DNA of 64,000 nucleotides from Escallonia rubra (Eukaryota; Streptophyta; Magnoliopsida; Escalloniales; Escalloniaceae): contig JAVXUO010000204.1 of the NCBI GenBank assembly GCA_033065855.1, forward strand, positions 79,091 through 143,090, in the 5' to 3' direction. Below, piece by piece: positions 42,900 to 54,938 of the stretch (position 1 is the first letter of the stretch; each line of letters starts with the position of its first letter). Below the pieces are notes generated by a model that was not told where the DNA came from, searched no databases, and saw only the letters and a list, made by a program, of their open reading frames with translations. The position numbers and the translations under genes are program-made.

Positions 42900-45430
42900 C
42901 TCCATTTGTCCATAATTGTGCACTATTTCAAGAATATATCTTCTTCATGTGCTTTGACTCGTTCTAATGTGAATGTCGTTGGTTCCTACCTACAACGGTT
43001 TTCCTTTCATTCACTCTCATCCTCATATGTCTCACTCCTCAGACTTGCATTTACACCTAAGGAAGTTAACAAGGTGGTTTTTGAGCTAGGAGGCATGAAA
43101 ACACCAGGACCTAATCGTATTCCAACAATAGTCTATCAGAGCTGTTGGGGAATTATGGGAGCTTTAGTAACTATTGCAGTCCTCTCCTTTCTTAATCCTA
43201 GACAAATGCTTCCCATGATCGGTCACTCTTTTTGTTACCTTAATTCCTAAGCAGCCGATCCCGGAATCACCTGCGGATTTTAGGCCCATTAGTCTCTCTA
43301 ATGTCATTTATAAATTCATCTCTAAGGTCCTGGTTACATCAGTGACATTATTTTCCCTTTTCAGAATGCATTTATCTCTAGGCGTAGTCTTTTCGATAGC
43401 GTCTTGCTTGCTCAAGAACTCGCTGATTGTGTTCGGACTAGGAAAAAAGGTTGTGTAGTTTTGATTTTGCTCAAATTGAATATGAGCAAGGATTTTGACA
43501 AGGGTGAGTTGGGAATTTCTTCAAGACGTGCTTTTTAGATTTGGTTTTCCTCACTTCTGGGTGAATTTGCTTTTGCAATGTGTAAGTACGGTATCTTACT
43601 CAGTTATGGTCAATGGAGCATCAACAACTCCTTTCAAGCCTCGTTGGGAATACGGCAGGGTGAACCTTTTTTCACTTTCTTATTCATTCTCAATTATGAA
43701 ATCTTATCCATGGCTCTACCGGAAGCTGAACATCAAAAGAAAATCTTTAGAATTAAAGTTGAAAAGTTATAACTCACTTAATGTATGTTGACGACATTTA
43801 CCTTTTCTTGCGTTTGCATAAAAAGTCGCCTAGAGTATCACTATAGTTTGATGAGTTCTAAGTGAATACTTTGATGTCGGGTTAATGTATCAATTGGAAT
43901 AACTCGAGTTTAACGATTAGTTGTAATGTTAAAGTAGAGTTGAGAATTTTAATTTAGCAAGAATTTGATTTTAACGTGAAGGAGGATTCCGACAAATATC
44001 TAGGAATTAATTTGGATATTGGTGTAAAAAAAAGAGAGATATTTATTGGCATTGTTCAGAGAGTACAAGATAGGTTTGCACATTGGTTAGGGCTTTTTTA
44101 ATAAAGAGGGTCGTGCTACACTTATCCATCCGGTGCTTTCTTCTCTCCTTATTCACTATATGTCAGTATATAAATTCCCAGTGGCGGTCTGTAAACAACT
44201 AGATCAGATATTGGAGTGATTTTGGTGGTCAAGAGATGCGCATCATCGATCTATTCATTGGGTGGCCTGGCCTACCATGTGTTTACCCAAAACTCAGAGG
44301 TGAACTAGGTTTTCGGGATTTCAAACTCTTTAATCAGGCTTTACTAGTAAAACAAGCATCGAAAATTTGGGCCAATTCGGATAGTAGCACGTGTGCTTAA
44401 AGACTGTTCTCTCAATTGTATTTTCTATCTGTTAGAAATCCTAGGCAAGCCTCTTGGATCTGACGTAGTATTTTGGTTGTTCAAAGAACTCTTATGTAGG
44501 GCATAGAGTGGAATATTAGGAATGGGTTCACTATGTCCAGATGGATTGGTGGTTACCATCAATGCCCCTTGATCAATTGCTACCGTTATGTACCGATAAT
44601 AATAAGCACGGGCATAATTCATACTAGTATTTCCAAGTTCGCATTGCTGGAACCTGCAGATCCTGTTGCGTACTTTTCCTTCAACATTTGTTTCACTCAT
44701 TTTAAAGATTTTTCCCTCAGGAGGTGAGGACGTGCGTTTCTAGCCAGCTGTTAATGAGATTTGCTGGACTTATATACTTTCCTTGTGCTTTCCAATATTT
44801 GGTGTAGGGCCTGGAAGTTGCCAGCACTAGAAAAGCTTAAAATCTTTGTGTGGCAATTCCTACATCTTCGATTGGCAGTGTCTACAGAATTACAGAAAAG
44901 ACACTATCAGATCTATGAAATGTGTTCGCTTTGTCTACAATATCTTGAAACTCATGATGATCTTTTTCTTCAGCGTAGTTACGCTAATCATATTTGGACT
45001 CAAGCATTTGGAGTACATGCAAGTCCTCAAACTAGCTCAGCCAGAGATTGGATTTTACTTTGCCTTACTAAGCCTATCTATCGTAATCAGGGTGATTTAT
45101 TCTTCCTCGTGAGAGTTTTGGTTAATTTGGATTATCTGGTGTGCTCAAAATCCTAAAAAAATGAGAATTTCATTGTGGATCGCGTTTTAAGACTTGGTCA
45201 TAATTTGTTTTTCAATGTCAGTTGTACTCCTAGGTTCCAGAGTCTAGTCCAGAAAATAGCTCATAGAAGTCGTGATATTCATGTGCCAACTACTGTGCGT
45301 TTTGAACACTTTTACCATCCCCTTATCCCTGTGCAATTTTCAGATACATGTGTATGTCCGTTTCCACCATCCACTATTTTTGTGCTATCTCAATTGCAAG
45401 GCCAGCCCCGAGCCAAAATGGTGATGATTT
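42900..45430 (+). pseudogene. L1-type LINE ORF2 remnant
   Basis: Broken frames in order encode the LINE reverse transcriptase start (FTPKEVNKVVFELGGMKTPGP, about 43045-43115), ADFRPISLSNVIYKFISKVLV (about 43270-43330), QNAFISRRSLFDSVLLAQEL (about 43360-43420), the WEFLQDVLFRFGFP...IRQGEPF segment (43500-43670), the catalytic block HLMYVDDIYLF (43775-43805), KYLGINLDIGVKKREIF (about 43998-44048), LGFRDFKLFNQALLVKQ (about 44305-44360), and a C-terminal zf-RVT domain (KLKIFVWQFLHLR...C-x2-C, 44835-44990). Target-primed reverse transcription is the family function. Numerous stops and frameshifts make it inactive. The 5' part (ORF1, endonuclease) is absent. Confidence 0.85.
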
Positions 45431-45957
45431 AGTCGGTCTTGGAGTGATAATGTTTAGATCAGTTTGGATACTGATTGGGCATAATCTAAGGCTATTTTAT
45501 CGGCTAATGCGGGTTCTGATACAACGAAAGCTATGTTACTTACAATTTCATGGTCACGAAAATGAAATGTCATATCTTATTATATTGGTCGCTCACTCAA
45601 ATTTACTTATGCAGATAAAATGTAGAGAAGAACCATGTTCTTGAGTGCCTGTTAGTAATCTTTTATGCAACATATGTAAGAACAGCCAGAAGTTGCATAC
45701 ATTGCACATTGCCCAAGGCACATATTGCGTATTGTAGCTCTCTTTAGCATTGGCGTACTTTGCTTTAACTTTTGGACTTGGAGTCAGGCAAGAATCGTTC
45801 GATGGTGGATAGAGCTTTGGTGTTTTGTTTTCTCTACGCATTAGTGGTGTTTTGTCTGGTAGCTATTGTTTGAGTTGTTATTTTCTTACATTTCAGTTTG
45901 GATCGCAGTAATGACAATATGTACATGTTATTTTCCATGGTATATATTTCTTATTCC
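45430..45957 (+). mobile_element. LINE 3' end (copy 2)
   Basis: 3' tail of the LINE above, closely similar to 2065-2600. It is followed by a T-run and CA-rich DNA. Confidence 0.65.
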
Positions 45958-45959
45958 TC

Positions 45960-46075
45960 TCAAAGATTTTTTTTTTTACACATACCCGATACACACTACA
46001 CACACACACCCACATCACACAGCACACATGCATGCACACCAACACAGTTACAAACACCATACACACACGGTCACA
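45960..46075. repeat. T-run and CA-rich tract
   Basis: Matches the CA-rich flank at 2615-2677 and leads into the left flank of the MULE-like element. Confidence 0.7.
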
Positions 46076-46084
46076 CATATTATA
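46076..46084. repeat. Candidate 9-bp target-site duplication, left
   Basis: CATATTATA, differing by one base from CATATTACA at 47488-47496. Nine bases is the usual Mutator-like duplication length. Confidence 0.55.
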
Positions 46085-46228
46085 CCGGTAAATATACTTT
46101 GCCCCCTTGTACTTTAGGCCGGTTGAGTTATGGTCCCCCCTCTTTTTTTAAAAGTTGACCTAAACCTATTTCTACTCATCAAAATTGTGTAAATTGGACG
46201 TTTTCATCCAAGTTAACACACTTCTTTT

Positions 46229-46258
46229 ATAGGGGGGTTGGGGGGGGGGGGGGGGGGG
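46229..46258. repeat. G-run in the MULE-like element
   Basis: A G-rich stretch ends in about 19 consecutive G, with possible G-quadruplex potential. A second G-rich run lies at about 47190-47211. Confidence 0.85.
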
Positions 46259-46544
46259 GTAGTTGTTCAATAATTTTTAAAGACCAACGTACCCTTTTTC
46301 ATTTAACATATAGACAATACACGCATACACACGATCATACTGCAAAAAAAACACACAAACACACCCCTATACCCACAAACACACTGACACGAACCCACAC
46401 CCCACTCACACAACAAAAATCAACATAAACACACACCCATACCCACGTACACACAAGCTAGCGAACCCACACCCCACTCACACTGAACGCATTATTACAT
46501 ATGTGTATTCATCATATCTGATGATTTTTCTGTTTGTTTGGTTT

Positions 46545-46990
46545 GTAGATCATTAACGATCTGGATATTAGGAGATCAAGGAGGTTCAGATTCGTGACTT
46601 CAAAGACGAGTAGTCGATGGAGGATGCATTCGAAGCGATGAACGGGCATGATCTTGACGGATGCAAGATCTCAGTCAATCAGGCCCAGTCTCGTGGCAGC
46701 GGCAGTGGCGGTAAAGGTGGTTTTTGCAGTGGTGGAGTGGCGGTGGCCGTCGTGAATAAGGAGGTGGTGGTCATCGCGATGCTAACGGCGTTTCGTATAG
46801 TAGGGGTGGGCACAGAGGTAGCTGTGATTGTGGTGACGGTGAATACGGTAGAGGCGGTCGTTATTCGAGAGATTACGTTCAGCCAAAATCTTGGGGTTTG
46901 TTTTGTGTCAAACTATGAGGGCCTGGGTTTGTGGCTTTTGATTTTATGTCCTTTTTTCAACCTATCCTTGGATTGGCTTCGTCGTGTGTG
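46545..46990 (+). pseudogene. Captured fragment of a glycine-rich RRM RNA-binding protein gene (GRP7/8-type)
   Basis: GRP7-type proteins bind RNA in circadian and cold responses. The fragment begins just after an intron-like acceptor (T-rich stretch then TTTGTAG at 46542-46548). Its first codons resemble IINDRE-T-x-RSRGFGFVTF, with Arg in place of two of the RNP1 glycines and one base missing near 46596-46602. SMEDAFEAMNGHDLDGCKISVNQAQSRGSGSGG follows at about 46615-46710, then a GGT/GGC-rich glycine domain with frame breaks. A TAG (46611-46613) precedes SMEDA. The first RRM half and upstream exon are missing. Retention of the intron edge points to DNA-level capture. Confidence 0.75.
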
Positions 46991-47487
46991 ATAAAAAACT
47001 GAATCATAAACTTGTTTGTTAATCATTATAACTAACCATCCTCTCGTCTGACTTTGTGTGTGTATGTGTGTCTGCGCGCGTGTGTTCGTGTGTGTGAACT
47101 TGTAAGTATCTTGTGCTTGTGAGACTATTTTGTAAATTCCCCTGTGTGTTTGTGTGTGAGGGTGGCGTTCTTGTCCGTGGGGTGTGTGATTGGGGGGCGG
47201 GGGGGGGGGGGCAGGTCGCTGGGTTGGAACTGTGTGTATGCGGGTGTGGGTGGGTAGTTGGAATGTGGGGGAGAGGTGGCTGGTGAAGAAAGTTTTGAAA
47301 ATGGGAGGAGTTTGAAAATTTTGGGAATAAAAGTGAGCACTTTTGACATTTCAAATGCATTTATTACGCCCATTCGAGTTTACCCAATTTTGATGAGTAG
47401 AAGTAGGTTTAGTGCAACATTTTAAAAAAAAAGGTTACCATAATTCAACCGGCCTAAAGTACAATGGGGGCAAAGTGTATTTACCCC

Positions 47488-47496
47488 CATATTACA
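47488..47496. repeat. Candidate 9-bp target-site duplication, right
   Basis: CATATTACA, partner of 46076-46084. Confidence 0.55.
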
Positions 47497-48880
47497 CACA
47501 CACACACACAAAGCACACCCACTACCTTTTACAGCTGCCAAGCAGTCTGTCCCTTCCACAGGACCACAGCCCATAAACACACAGCGCACACACAGTAAAA
47601 CACAAAAAAAAAAATTAAAGTTAAATTGAGGGAAGAAGAGTGGAGGCTTACCGGTAGTTCGCGCTCCCCCTCACCGGATTTCACAATTCGATCACCGGTT
47701 GCCTCATTTCTTCTCTTTTCTTCTCTATCTGCTTTCATACTTTACATCTTCTCTTCTCTTCTCTTCTCCGTCTGTCTACACCATAAGGAATGTCACCACC
47801 ACCTCACTTTGCTTAGCCTTCTCTTTGCCATTTTATACAGTGGTATATCCATCCAAGATTTGGCTTGTTGTTTTCAAACTTCAATTGAACATAATTTTTG
47901 TTTGACAAAATGTCTTAAAGAAGTTTGTTTAGACTTGGGATTTCTTGAGACTCATCTTAATGAATTGGGATGATGTAGTCCATGAACTGTAAAAATCCAC
48001 TTTGTAACCGCAGCTCTATGTATAAAATTAGTCTTTTGATCACAATGAAGCTGGAAAAAAAAATCAAAGAACTTCGTAGGCATCAAGGAGAAGGAGTGGA
48101 CTACTTATCCATGGACCAGTTAACCTTAATCTTCAACCTTATAATAATAAAAATAAATTGCTGTAGATGATCATTGGGATTTGTGTGTGAACCAATCTCT
48201 CTATCTTAAAATAGTGATATGTTTAAACATGTTTCTAAACATTTTTATCACCAAAATACCCTCGAAAATGTTCCATTTTACCAACTACCCGCCCTTTTCA
48301 AAAAGAAAAGGGACTACGAAGCGGCACAAGCGTTTAAACTGTTCCTCCTTACAGACTCTGCCTTTGCCTCAACAAAGATATCTTGCCTTTGCCTCCCAGA
48401 CACTTTGCCTTCAAAGAACCATCTTCTCAGAAGAAATAGGACTGCGTTAAGCGGCGAATCGAACGACAAATAATTCCTGATTTCTGTAATACGAAGTTCT
48501 TACTGCAAGGCTTCATCTGAAGGTCAGTTTTCACATTCCCATTATCGCATTTCATGAGGCAATGAATGGAAATGCTCTATTCTCTGGTTTGATTCTTCTG
48601 CAAATACATTCAGCCATTCGGTGTCATGTTTAGCTACGACGCATTCCATCACTCTACGCACATGAGATTGCATCCTTCACCACCACAGTCAGTCCCTCGA
48701 ACAGCAAAGCATATGATCGTGATTTACATGTAGGCATACGTGCGGCACACTTTAAATTCGCTAATTTCATGTGTACGAACAGAAATTCTGGTTTTAATTA
48801 CCATCTCCAATTCTCTCTACATGTCTTCTTTCCATTAATCTTAATCAAGGGCTTCATTTTGTCTTATCCTTTCACCATTG
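47497..48880. other. Unassigned; possible repeat related to 52.06-52.7 kb
   Basis: The 115-codon frame at 47626-47973 is Ser/Leu-rich and has no motif that I recognise. A block at 48185-48300 (tgtttaaacatg...accaaaataccctc) resembles 52070-52150 in wording and position relative to a downstream repeat, suggesting a diverged duplication. Confidence 0.4.
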
Positions 48881-48887
48881 CATGCAA

Positions 48888-49135
48888 GGTGTTTGAAGAT
48901 ATGCAATAGCACACTATGTTACTTTGCACATTCTAAGCACGTCACATGTTTCTCGATTTTGTTCCAAATTGCCATTTTGTCTTACCCTGTCTTACTAGAG
49001 GAATTGCTGATTGTTTTTGGTTCTTAGGATTGACATAGGAGAAAACAGAGTTAAGAATCATTAAGAAAAGTAAAAGAGCTTAAAAAAGAGTGTTGCAAAC
49101 ATATCCTAATCGTATTGAGATGAAAATATCAGTAA
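48888..49135. repeat. ~250-bp dispersed direct repeat, copy 1
   Basis: Nearly identical to 50227-50475, starting 'ggtgtttgaagatatgcaat' and ending 'gagatgaaaatatcagtaat'. By eye about a dozen differences. Confidence 0.9.
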
Positions 49136-50226
49136 TCCAAGTTGCCATTTTCTGCAGGATTTTTTTTGCAGAAATAGAGCAGGTAAAGGAATTGAGCGAG
49201 TAAGTTAGGTATAGAAAGTAACCAGCTAATCGTACCGTACATAAAGCCTTAGAGCTTAGGTTAGAAGAGCAAAAGGTCCGTTGGCAAGGTGCCTGGCAGG
49301 AGATAAACCAAAAAAATAGGCTACAAGGGGGAAATAATTTATCATTTTTAGGTTCAGATTAGTAATCCATGTGTAGTACTCTAGTGGGAAGATGAGTACC
49401 CTTAATTTCTACATAGCATATGCAGGCCAGAGTGCTCAGTTTCACTAAAATCCAAGAAGATTGAAACCACTTTGCATATCATAAAGAAACTGCTAACTTA
49501 AAGGTCCAAATCATCCATTAGAGAGAATTTCCCTTCTTTTCACACTATATGGTTGTTCAGAGCAAACTTTGCAGTGGCTATGTATCTCCCAGCAATGTTG
49601 CTGTAATTAAAAGAACGACACAAATAAAGGTATGGACAAAAGATCCCCAACTGCATGTATTTTATTATGGAAGGGAAAAAATGACCCTTTTTCCTGGTTG
49701 TTTGGACCAAAATTTGTAAAAAAACTATCTATATGCCAATAATTGCTTCAACACATAAAATAACAGAAATAAGATTATGAACAAAAAAGTTGTAAGGAAG
49801 AACACCATTAATCTATGGCTCTATATTTCAACATTCCAACTTCATAAGAATGCTGTCCAGAATATTCAAATTACTAAATTTTTGCACATCTTATATGTAA
49901 AATTGATTGTGGGTTGGGAATTGATTTGTGTGGGCACAAACTTGGGTCCGCATAAAAATTAAAAAGAAATAAAAAAGTACAATGCAATTTTGGGAAGGCT
50001 GAGTTGTCAACAGTCTAAAAACAGTTGTAGTTTCATAAATTGGAAGATAAAGGAAAAGATTATATTTAGACTTTCTTAGGACTAACCTCTACTGCTAAAA
50101 GGTCACTTGTAATGGCGCAGACAGAAATATGCTTCTGAGAAACTCTACTTAATTGTACTTATAGCTATTGGTTTGAGGTTGAACTTCACTTTGGATTGAA
50201 CAATAAGGTGTGCATTAATCAAGGGC
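49136..50226. other. Intergenic, no gene recognised
   Basis: AT-rich spacer between two direct repeats, without recognisable coding motifs. The 61-codon frame at 49777-49962 shows nothing familiar. Confidence 0.45.
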
Positions 50227-50475
50227 GGTGTTTGAAGATATGCAATAGCACACTATGTTACTTTGCACATTCTAAGCACGTCACATGTTTCTCGATTTTG
50301 TTCCAAATTGCCATTTTGTCTTACCCAGTGCTACCAGAGGAATTGCTGATTGCTTTTGGTTCTTAGGATTGACATAGGAGAAAACAGATTTAAGAATCAT
50401 TATGAAAAGTAAAAGAGCTTAAAAAAGGGTGTTGCAAGCATATCCTAATCATATTGAGATGAAAATATCAGTAAT
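50227..50475. repeat. ~250-bp dispersed direct repeat, copy 2
   Basis: See 48888-49135. A shorter, more diverged relative starts at 52665 ('ggtgtttaaatatatgcactaatgcaca'). Confidence 0.9.
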
Positions 50476-50743
50476 ATTAGTTAAAAAGAAGGCAAGAACC
50501 GGAGTGAAGAGAAGAAAATGTATGGTGGAAAGGCACTTTTGTTCCCTTAGGATAAATGTTTTACTTGTAATTCCGGTTCCCTCAAAAAGTATTCATCTCT
50601 GGAACTCATTTTGGACTAATTGAGAATAAATACAAGTGTTCAACAGGTAAATCCAAGCAAGGGAAGATGGAATGGTAGGGGAATAGTAACAATCAGGATA
50701 AGATGTAAATGTAAACCCACTACAAGCTGAGAACATAAATTAC

Positions 50744-52049
50744 CTGTGGCCAAAAACTCAGTGCTGCATAACCATAGGTACCCATGACCCTGGTAGATAC
50801 ATGGCTTTTCCCATCTGCTGGCTCATCCTTGGCCAAACCCAAAATCAGAAAGCTGTGCATTATAGTCCTGGTAGTAAAAGGGTGAAAGTTGTAAGGAAAC
50901 TACTCCTGCAAAAAATATTTCTGGGGAGCCATAACTTTATGTGTTTTACATATAGATGTTCGACATACAGAATCAATCAAGATGTTAGAGACCTTGGAGT
51001 CAAGATATATCACTTTTGCTTCTGGACTGTGAAGATATGCAAGTCCCTTTGCAGCACCCAGAAAAACTTTTATCCTTAGGTTCCAAGAGAGTGGTTGGAA
51101 GTCTGAACTCCCTGCACCAAGCATTCTGGTAATTAAAAGAAGACACAACAAGTAAAGAAAACCAGAGGCCAATGTAATTGCCCCTCATTTAAGAAAGATT
51201 TGACTCAAAGTGCCAAAGACACTACATGAACACACTCCTGAATAGATGATTTTCCAAGCTGCCTCGGGGCATAAACTCATACACCAGAAGCCGGTGCTCA
51301 TCTTCCAAGCAGTATCCAACCAATTTTACAAGATTGGGATGAGAAAGTGCCCTTGATAATTAATTTCTGTCTGCAATTCAAGAGGCTCCCCATTACTACC
51401 CAATCCGTTTAAACTTAAAACTACTAACATTAATGCCACCAAATAGCAGGAATGACTAGGGATAGTGCAAATATAGGTGATTGGCAAGGTTTTAGAATAA
51501 AACCTTTGTTAGCAATGCCACATGCCATCGGCAGTCTGTTTCATTGGGGAAACAGGCGGTGGCAATGCTATGGGACAATGAGAAGATTTTGTCCAACAGT
51601 AGTGCACGATGATATCACCTACGTATATTGCAATGAAGTTTTTTGCTTTGACTAGGCTCATGTGATCTAGAAGTATCTTTCACGATGTAAGATCAGCTTA
51701 TGGAAGATTATGCATGATACTATTAATTTTTAAAACTGTAGAAAATCCTTCCTAAAAGGGAAAAAGTCTTACTTACCAACCATTCCTTGTGACCCTGGTA
51801 ACCTTCTTGCCTTAGTCTCTTCACGGAAATAACCATGCCAGTGCCAGGCCTGGCCACTGTGGATGTATTCTCATCGATCCAGCCCTTAAAAACACAATTA
51901 AAACCACTTTCTCTCAACAAACTATCAGGTCGAAAATTCCTGTTGGCTACTCTGAGCTCATTGAAACCAAAGCTCTTCAAGTTACAGGATTGTAGAATTT
52001 CATCCGGGCTCTTTGGCGTAGGAGGAACTGAGGCAGATGAAACCGTGCC
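50744..52049 (-). pseudogene. RLCK-VII (APK1/NAK/PBL-type) kinase pseudogene with introns
   Basis: Cytoplasmic receptor-like kinases of subfamily VII relay immune and growth receptor signals. Four minus-strand exons keep plausible GT-AG borders: 52049-51777 (SSASVPPTPKSPDEILQS, LKSFGFNELRVANRNF, VFKGWIDE..., VKRLRQEGYQGHKEWL), 51370-51236 ([35 protein letters not shown]), 51111-50969 ([11 protein letters not shown]..., [28 protein letters not shown]) and 50867-50744 (YNAQLSDFG, DGKSHVSTRVMGTYGYAA). The glycine-rich loop is ruined (RESGFN), the usual YRD arginine is Leu, and exons 51370-51236 and 50867-50744 have frameshifts, one just after DFG. The N-terminal exon and the C-lobe are missing. 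Not functional. Confidence 0.85.
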
Positions 52050-52929
52050 TGCACACACATCAGTCCCCCATCTCTACCTTACAACTGTAACATGTTTAAC
52101 CATTTTTCTACATATTTTCATGACCAAAATGCCCTTTCAGATACTCCATGAAACTCTTTCAAACCGATGCAATCACAGAGTCACTTGCTCACGAGTCACT
52201 TGCTCACAACTCTCCAAATTATCACAGTAGTGCGGAAACAATACTAGCAGCACCTTCCCTCCACCAACCGTCCCTCATCCTCCGATATCTTCCTTTTGCA
52301 GTTGCAAGAACTTGATGGAGCTTGAACTCCTCACAAAAACATCAAGACAAACTCAGCCGCATAAGAATGCCTCACGAAGAACATGCCTCTTATGCTATGC
52401 AAGAACTTGCGCCAAATGACGAATTCGACATCAACCTTCCATTTGCTACCAGAATCGCATCTCAAATCTTGCAGAAAGTTAGCATTTCGGCTTTCAAGCG
52501 AAGAGAAACTTATGCTTATACATAATGTCGGTATTCCAATTCTGAATTTAATTAGACCAGATACACCTAATTTGCTTGTATCTATTGTCCACGAATTTGC
52601 TCATCTTCTCTTACTCCATGGATGCGCTCCTTCATGCTATCGTTGGCTTTACCACTTCATGTGAGGTGTTTAAATATATGCACTAATGCACACCGTTACT
52701 TTGCAATTTTGCACATAAGATGTTTGCTGAATTGTTTCCATTCTCCTCTTTTGTTAGATGCTTTCAAACCAAATAATAAACTAACACAATATCAACTTCG
52801 TTTCTGAGTCAAGGCAACAATATAGTAATAATATACCATAGGATTATGTTTACAATTTTTGTTCATGCATCAAAAACAAGTACACAATGCTCTGTCAACA
52901 GCTTCTTAGAAATATCAACTTCGTTTCTA
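52050..52929. other. Mixed repeat-like and unassigned sequence
   Basis: It contains a block resembling 48185-48300 and a diverged relative of the 250-bp repeat at 52665-52720. Open frames at 52322-52525 and 52383-52664 could contain exon sequence of the gene that follows but show no known motif. Confidence 0.4.
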
Positions 52930-54938
52930 GACTATCCCAGCCATTGATATCTCGAAACGACATTATGCTGATATGGTATGTTGAGCAGGAATATTGCCAT
53001 CTATTTCATTTTCTTATGAAACTTTTTCTCTGGCTCCAATTTTCTTTTTCTGTAGTAACAAACAGTTTCATTGCAACAGGTTGTTGGTGTAGAAGAAGAT
53101 AACCTGATTCTCTCTCATGAGAAGATGAGGTAACGTTGGCTACTTTATTTATTGATGGTTGAAGGAAAATAGTCAAGGGAATCTGGACTTAGGAGCATCC
53201 AACTCCAAGGACTACCCTACTTTAAGGTTAAACAAAGTGGTGTTGTCTTGAATTTTTTTTTTTATAAAGATATGGTCAAAAGCATTTTTCAAACCCATAC
53301 TTACCTCCTGGAGGGGATATTCTATTAGTTTCGCTGAGTTCATTGCTTCAGCTATTAGGGAAGCTTTATAGGTGGCGATCTGCAAAAGTTTAGACCTGTT
53401 ATCCTTTTATGTTTTGCCTCGTAGACAATTACTTGACAAGTACATTTAACTCTTTTAATTGTGTAAGGCATTTCACTCCCTTGGTCCTCATTTGTTTTCA
53501 CTCCTTAAGGTTTGGCATCCTTATGGCTGAGCAACCCTCACGGAAATGATAATCTTCTGAAGCATCCTTTCTTAATGGATCCCAAGTGTAACTTTGTTTT
53601 GCTATATGGGGCTCAGCGCTGATCTCGTTTCTTTTCTTTGCAGTCCTTATAGTGCAACAATTTTACTGTCAAGCCCTCAGCAAGGGAAGCTGACTGTTAA
53701 GGCAGATCTCATTTTTGAAGACTTGAGTAAGCTTCAATTGTGATATTATCGATTTATCGAAGTTTATAAAGTGATTCCGGGCTTTAAACTCATTAGAATT
53801 TTTCAACTCTCATGTCTATCCAGTTGGAATTGATATCCACCAAGAAATTACAATATGGGAAATTGTTTGAAATCTGATTCATAAACCTGGAATGAAGTAG
53901 GTTTCCTCCTTCCGTCGGTCCAAGGATGTGTTTCTCGTAGAAGATGATGCTTATTGTGCATCTCGGGCTCCCACTGAAGAGCCTCACAAGTTAAATGAGT
54001 CTCCAAGGGAAGTAGATTCCATGTGAGCACAATTTTTTATTTTCTGAGCTAAATGTATAATCTGTGTTCCATATGTTACTGTTAGTTTCAGATCTGGAAT
54101 TTAGTTACATTGTCTTATAAGAACTGAATGCATGATTTTCCATCGGCAGGCCCACTTTCAAGCTCATGGATGAAGAGTCAGAAGATGGTAAAAGTTTGCA
54201 AGACTTGCCTTTGTGCATCACTTGATATCATTTGTCTGTTGTACTCTTTGTTGCTACATTTGACTGTTCCAAATTTCCATATTGTCTAACCCAATCGTAA
54301 AATAAATTAACATTAAGAGCCTGACCACCGAAGCATTTTCATTACTTTCTACAAAAGAGAAAATCAACAAAGTTCAATACATAAACAAAAAGGCAGGCAA
54401 ATAACAATGCATAGAAACGAAATAGATAGACACACTACATACCCGCTTTTGAGAAGCATAAGTTACTGAATTCAAGACAAGCTCCTCAATGCTACAATAC
54501 CGGCAACTTCCAATCTTAAATGATTATGAAAGAAGAGCTCTTGCCTCAGCACTACCATGTTTGAGCAATAACCACTAACTTTGAGAAAATATGAGATATC
54601 AGAGGCCAGAAATTTGAAACCGTAGTTATTGGATTGTAAATTAACAAGTTATTATCTTGAAAAAGGATAAGAAAGCAACAAAAAACTTGCTAACGTGGGA
54701 AATTTTGTTAACTATGCATCAGAAGAGATAAATGCCCTTCTTGAGTAAGCCATTTAGGCACTTGCAGGAGGTAACCTGGCTATTTGTCATGTTTCTCGAT
54801 CCTCCTGATCTCATCATTTCCTCTACCCAGTTTTCATTGTGGAGAGATCTTCCCAGAATGATATTGAAATTCCATAGTTGCAGCTGAAAATGAAGCCCAA
54901 TTCCAGAAGCACATCAATAAAATGGAATTTCATTGCAG
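52930..54938 (+). CDS. Exons of an unidentified spliced plant gene (partial model)
   Basis: I do not recognise the family. Exons with good AG/GT borders and open frames are 52930-52974 (TIPAIDISKRHYADM), 53080-53129 (VVGVEEDNLILSHEKM), 53644-53726 (PYSATILLSSPQQGKLTV..., FEDL), 53901-54022 (SSFRRSKDVFLVEDDAYCAS..., EEPHKLNESPREVDS), 54150-54187 (PTFKLMDEESED) and 54884-54938 (AENEAQFQKHINKMEFHC). Phases agree across the first three exons and across the last three. The join between 53726 and 53901 does not, so an exon is missing or damaged there. A possible last exon is 56608-56659, ending TAA. The product would be soluble and acidic toward its C-terminus. It could be a gene, a captured fragment or a pseudogene. 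The start codon is not identified. Confidence 0.45.

Larger units (their letters stand above)
46085..47487. mobile_element. Pack-MULE-like element carrying a host gene fragment (1.4 kb)
   Basis: The left end reads CCGGTAAATATACTTTGCCCCC. The right end, reversed, reads GGGGTAAATACACTTTGCCCCC. Similarity of the two arms continues for about 120 bp (46085-46205 versus 47487-47365 inverted), a long inverted repeat of Mutator type. Candidate 9-bp flanks agree at 8 of 9 positions. Between the arms lie CA- and TG-rich subterminal tracts with G-runs and, in the centre, part of a glycine-rich RNA-binding protein gene. There is no transposase, so it is non-autonomous. Confidence 0.65.

Noticed and set aside
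47626..47973. 115-codon frame with a hydrophobic stretch as a small membrane protein gene
   Set aside because: Pyrimidine-rich TTCTC repeats explain the Ser/Leu composition. There is no homology signal or splice support.
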